Positions 5,187 to 5,403 of a stretch of DNA of 5,403 nt are shown here, piece by piece. The DNA is from Desulfobacula sp. (lineage in GTDB: Bacteria; Desulfobacterota; Desulfobacteria; Desulfobacterales; Desulfobacteraceae), in assembly GCA_027858355.1 (NCBI GenBank), contig JAQICW010000554.1:1-5403 (forward strand), written 5' to 3'. The number at the start of each line of letters is the position of its first letter. Positions within the stretch are counted from its first letter, which is position 1. The translations under genes were made by a program, and so were the position numbers. Below the pieces are notes generated by a model. The model was not told where the DNA came from. It ran no database searches and was given only the letters and a program-made list of their open reading frames with translations.

Positions 5187-5201
5187 CATGCGTCAGCGCT
5201 G
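5187..5201 (-). repeat. Right terminal inverted repeat
   Basis: CATGCGTCAGCGCTG. Its reverse complement, CAGCGCTGACGCATG, matches the left end at 11 of 15 positions. It is followed immediately by the second GGGCTTGAC. Confidence 0.8.
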
Positions 5202-5210
5202 GGGCTTGAC
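5202..5210. repeat. Target-site duplication, right copy
   Basis: GGGCTTGAC, identical to 2411-2419. With the next base it forms TTGACA, so the insertion took place at a -35-like hexamer. Confidence 0.85.
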
Positions 5211-5234
5211 AATGTCCTTTGATTAGTTTAGAAA
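5206..5234 (+). promoter_or_regulatory. Sigma-70-like promoter at the IS insertion point
   Basis: TTGACA (5206-5211), a 17-base spacer, and TAGAAA (5229-5234, four of six consensus bases). The perfect -35 and ideal spacing make it plausible. The start point expected near 5241 would leave almost no leader before ATG 5243. The IS target duplication preserved the -35 hexamer but replaced everything upstream of it. Confidence 0.5.
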
Positions 5235-5242
5235 ATCACCCC

Positions 5243-5304
5243 ATGAATAAAGAAACCGAATTCAGCCAGGATGTAACATATTATCTTTTGCGGGAGCTTG
5301 CCGC
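5243..5304 (+). pseudogene. 5' fragment of a possible EPS-associated MarR-type regulator
   Basis: From ATG 5243 the frame reads MNKETEFSQDVTYYLLRELA and then meets a palindrome, with a TAG at 5336-5338. A short charged start followed by (Q/E)D-x-x-x-x-LLREL resembles the first helix of EPS-associated MarR-like regulators, the same kind of gene whose 3' part is at 116-346. Similarity would stop at about codon 20, where the palindrome begins, suggesting interruption by another element. No Shine-Dalgarno is visible, and the promoter suggests leaderless translation. Twenty residues is too little for certainty. It may instead be an unrelated small gene. Confidence 0.35.
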
Positions 5305-5334
5305 TTATGGGGAGCTCCCCATAATCGCCATTAT
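5305..5334. repeat. 20-bp perfect palindrome with an adjoining inverted repeat, possible element end or att-like site
   Basis: Arms TTATGGGGAG and CTCCCCATAA form a perfect palindrome at 5305-5324. It is followed by ATAAT (5321-5325) and ATTAT (5330-5334) around CGCC. A related AATGGGGAGTAA recurs at 5349-5360, and AATGGGAGTAAA at 5380-5391. Such repeated short arms are typical of recombinase binding sites at mobile-element ends, but no enzyme is visible before the window closes. Confidence 0.6.
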
Positions 5335-5349
5335 GTAGAGTCAAATATA

Positions 5350-5403
5350 ATGGGGAGTAAGACTGTAAGAATACGATTAAATGGGAGTAAATCCTTGAAA
5401 CGC
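5350..5403 (+). CDS. Possible start of an ORF running off the window
   Basis: ATG 5350 opens an uninterrupted 18-codon frame to the window edge (MGSKTVRIRLNGSKSLKR). It is basic and protein-like, but no strong ribosome site precedes it and I do not recognise it. If the palindrome at 5305 is an element end, this could be that element's first gene. Confidence 0.2.
   Translation, partial: MGSKTVRIRLNGSKSLKR

Larger units (their letters stand above)
2420..5201 (+). mobile_element. Complete 2782-bp insertion sequence carrying a DruA-family gene and a DDE transposase
   Basis: The element is bounded by 15-bp imperfect inverted repeats (2420-2434 and 5187-5201, 11 of 15 matching, both starting CA) and a perfect 9-bp target duplication. 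It encodes, on one strand, a DruA/DUF4338 protein and an overlapping DDE transposase frame of 503 codons interrupted by one TAG. Non-coding ends are 151 bp on the left and 215 bp on the right. The DDE spacing and 9-bp duplication suggest the broad IS4-like superfamily. I recall databases placing such DruA-linked transposases among unclassified families, so I do not give an IS name. The base composition is visibly more AT-rich than the RAYT region. Confidence 0.85.
4987..5201 (+). other. Right non-coding end of the insertion sequence, with hairpin and palindrome
   Basis: This 215-bp stretch lies after the transposase. It contains an imperfect hairpin at 5040-5057 (GAGTT-AA-AACTC core) and a perfect 16-bp AT-rich palindrome, AAAATCATATGATTTT, at 5061-5076. 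No U-rich tail suits a terminator. The palindrome could bind transposase or a host architectural protein, but that is only a guess. Confidence 0.6.

Overview
The window is a small mobile-element graveyard rather than a metabolic locus. The lifestyle clues are weak. A fragment resembles an exopolysaccharide (EPS) associated MarR-type regulator, and the mixture of ISAzo13-like, REP/RAYT and DruA-carrying insertion sequences is typical of large, transposon-rich environmental genomes. Desulfobacterota (Desulfobacterales-like bacteria) is my best guess, but no housekeeping gene is present to prove it. All recognised genes lie on the + strand.

Region 1 (1-346): the tail of an ISAzo13-like transposase and its right end abut the 3' two thirds of an EPS-associated MarR-type regulator. 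The regulator has evidently been cut by the insertion.

Region 2 (about 498-2391): a REP/RAYT block. A 117-bp imperfect direct repeat occurs at 541-657 and again at 2251-2367, each copy ending in a 21-bp palindrome with arms TATCGGGGTC / GACCCCGATA. A third, slightly altered palindrome lies at 1462-1482. Between the palindromes sit a type II toxin-antitoxin pair (DUF2281-like antitoxin and FitB/VapC-like PIN toxin, 753-1412) and a RAYT, the single-strand HUH/Y1 transposase family associated with REP palindromes (1619-2275).

Region 3 (2420-5201): an insertion sequence of 2782 bp with 15-bp imperfect terminal inverted repeats and a perfect 9-bp target duplication, GGGCTTGAC. It carries a DruA/DUF4338 gene (2571-3482) and a DDE transposase. 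The transposase frame starts at 3475, overlaps the druA-like stop, and runs to 4986, interrupted by a single in-frame TAG at 3634-3636. This is the most interesting object in the window: a DruA-family protein as the partner gene of a transposase, with an amber codon that is either a recent nonsense mutation, a readthrough or recoding site, or a split-gene arrangement.

Region 4 (5202-5403): the insertion landed at the -35 box of a promoter-like sequence, and the target duplication leaves TTGACA intact on the right. About 20 codons follow that resemble the start of the same kind of EPS-MarR regulator. They then run into a 20-bp palindrome and repeat-rich DNA that looks like the end of yet another element. 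The regulator pieces at the two ends of the window are in the wrong order to be a simple interrupted gene.
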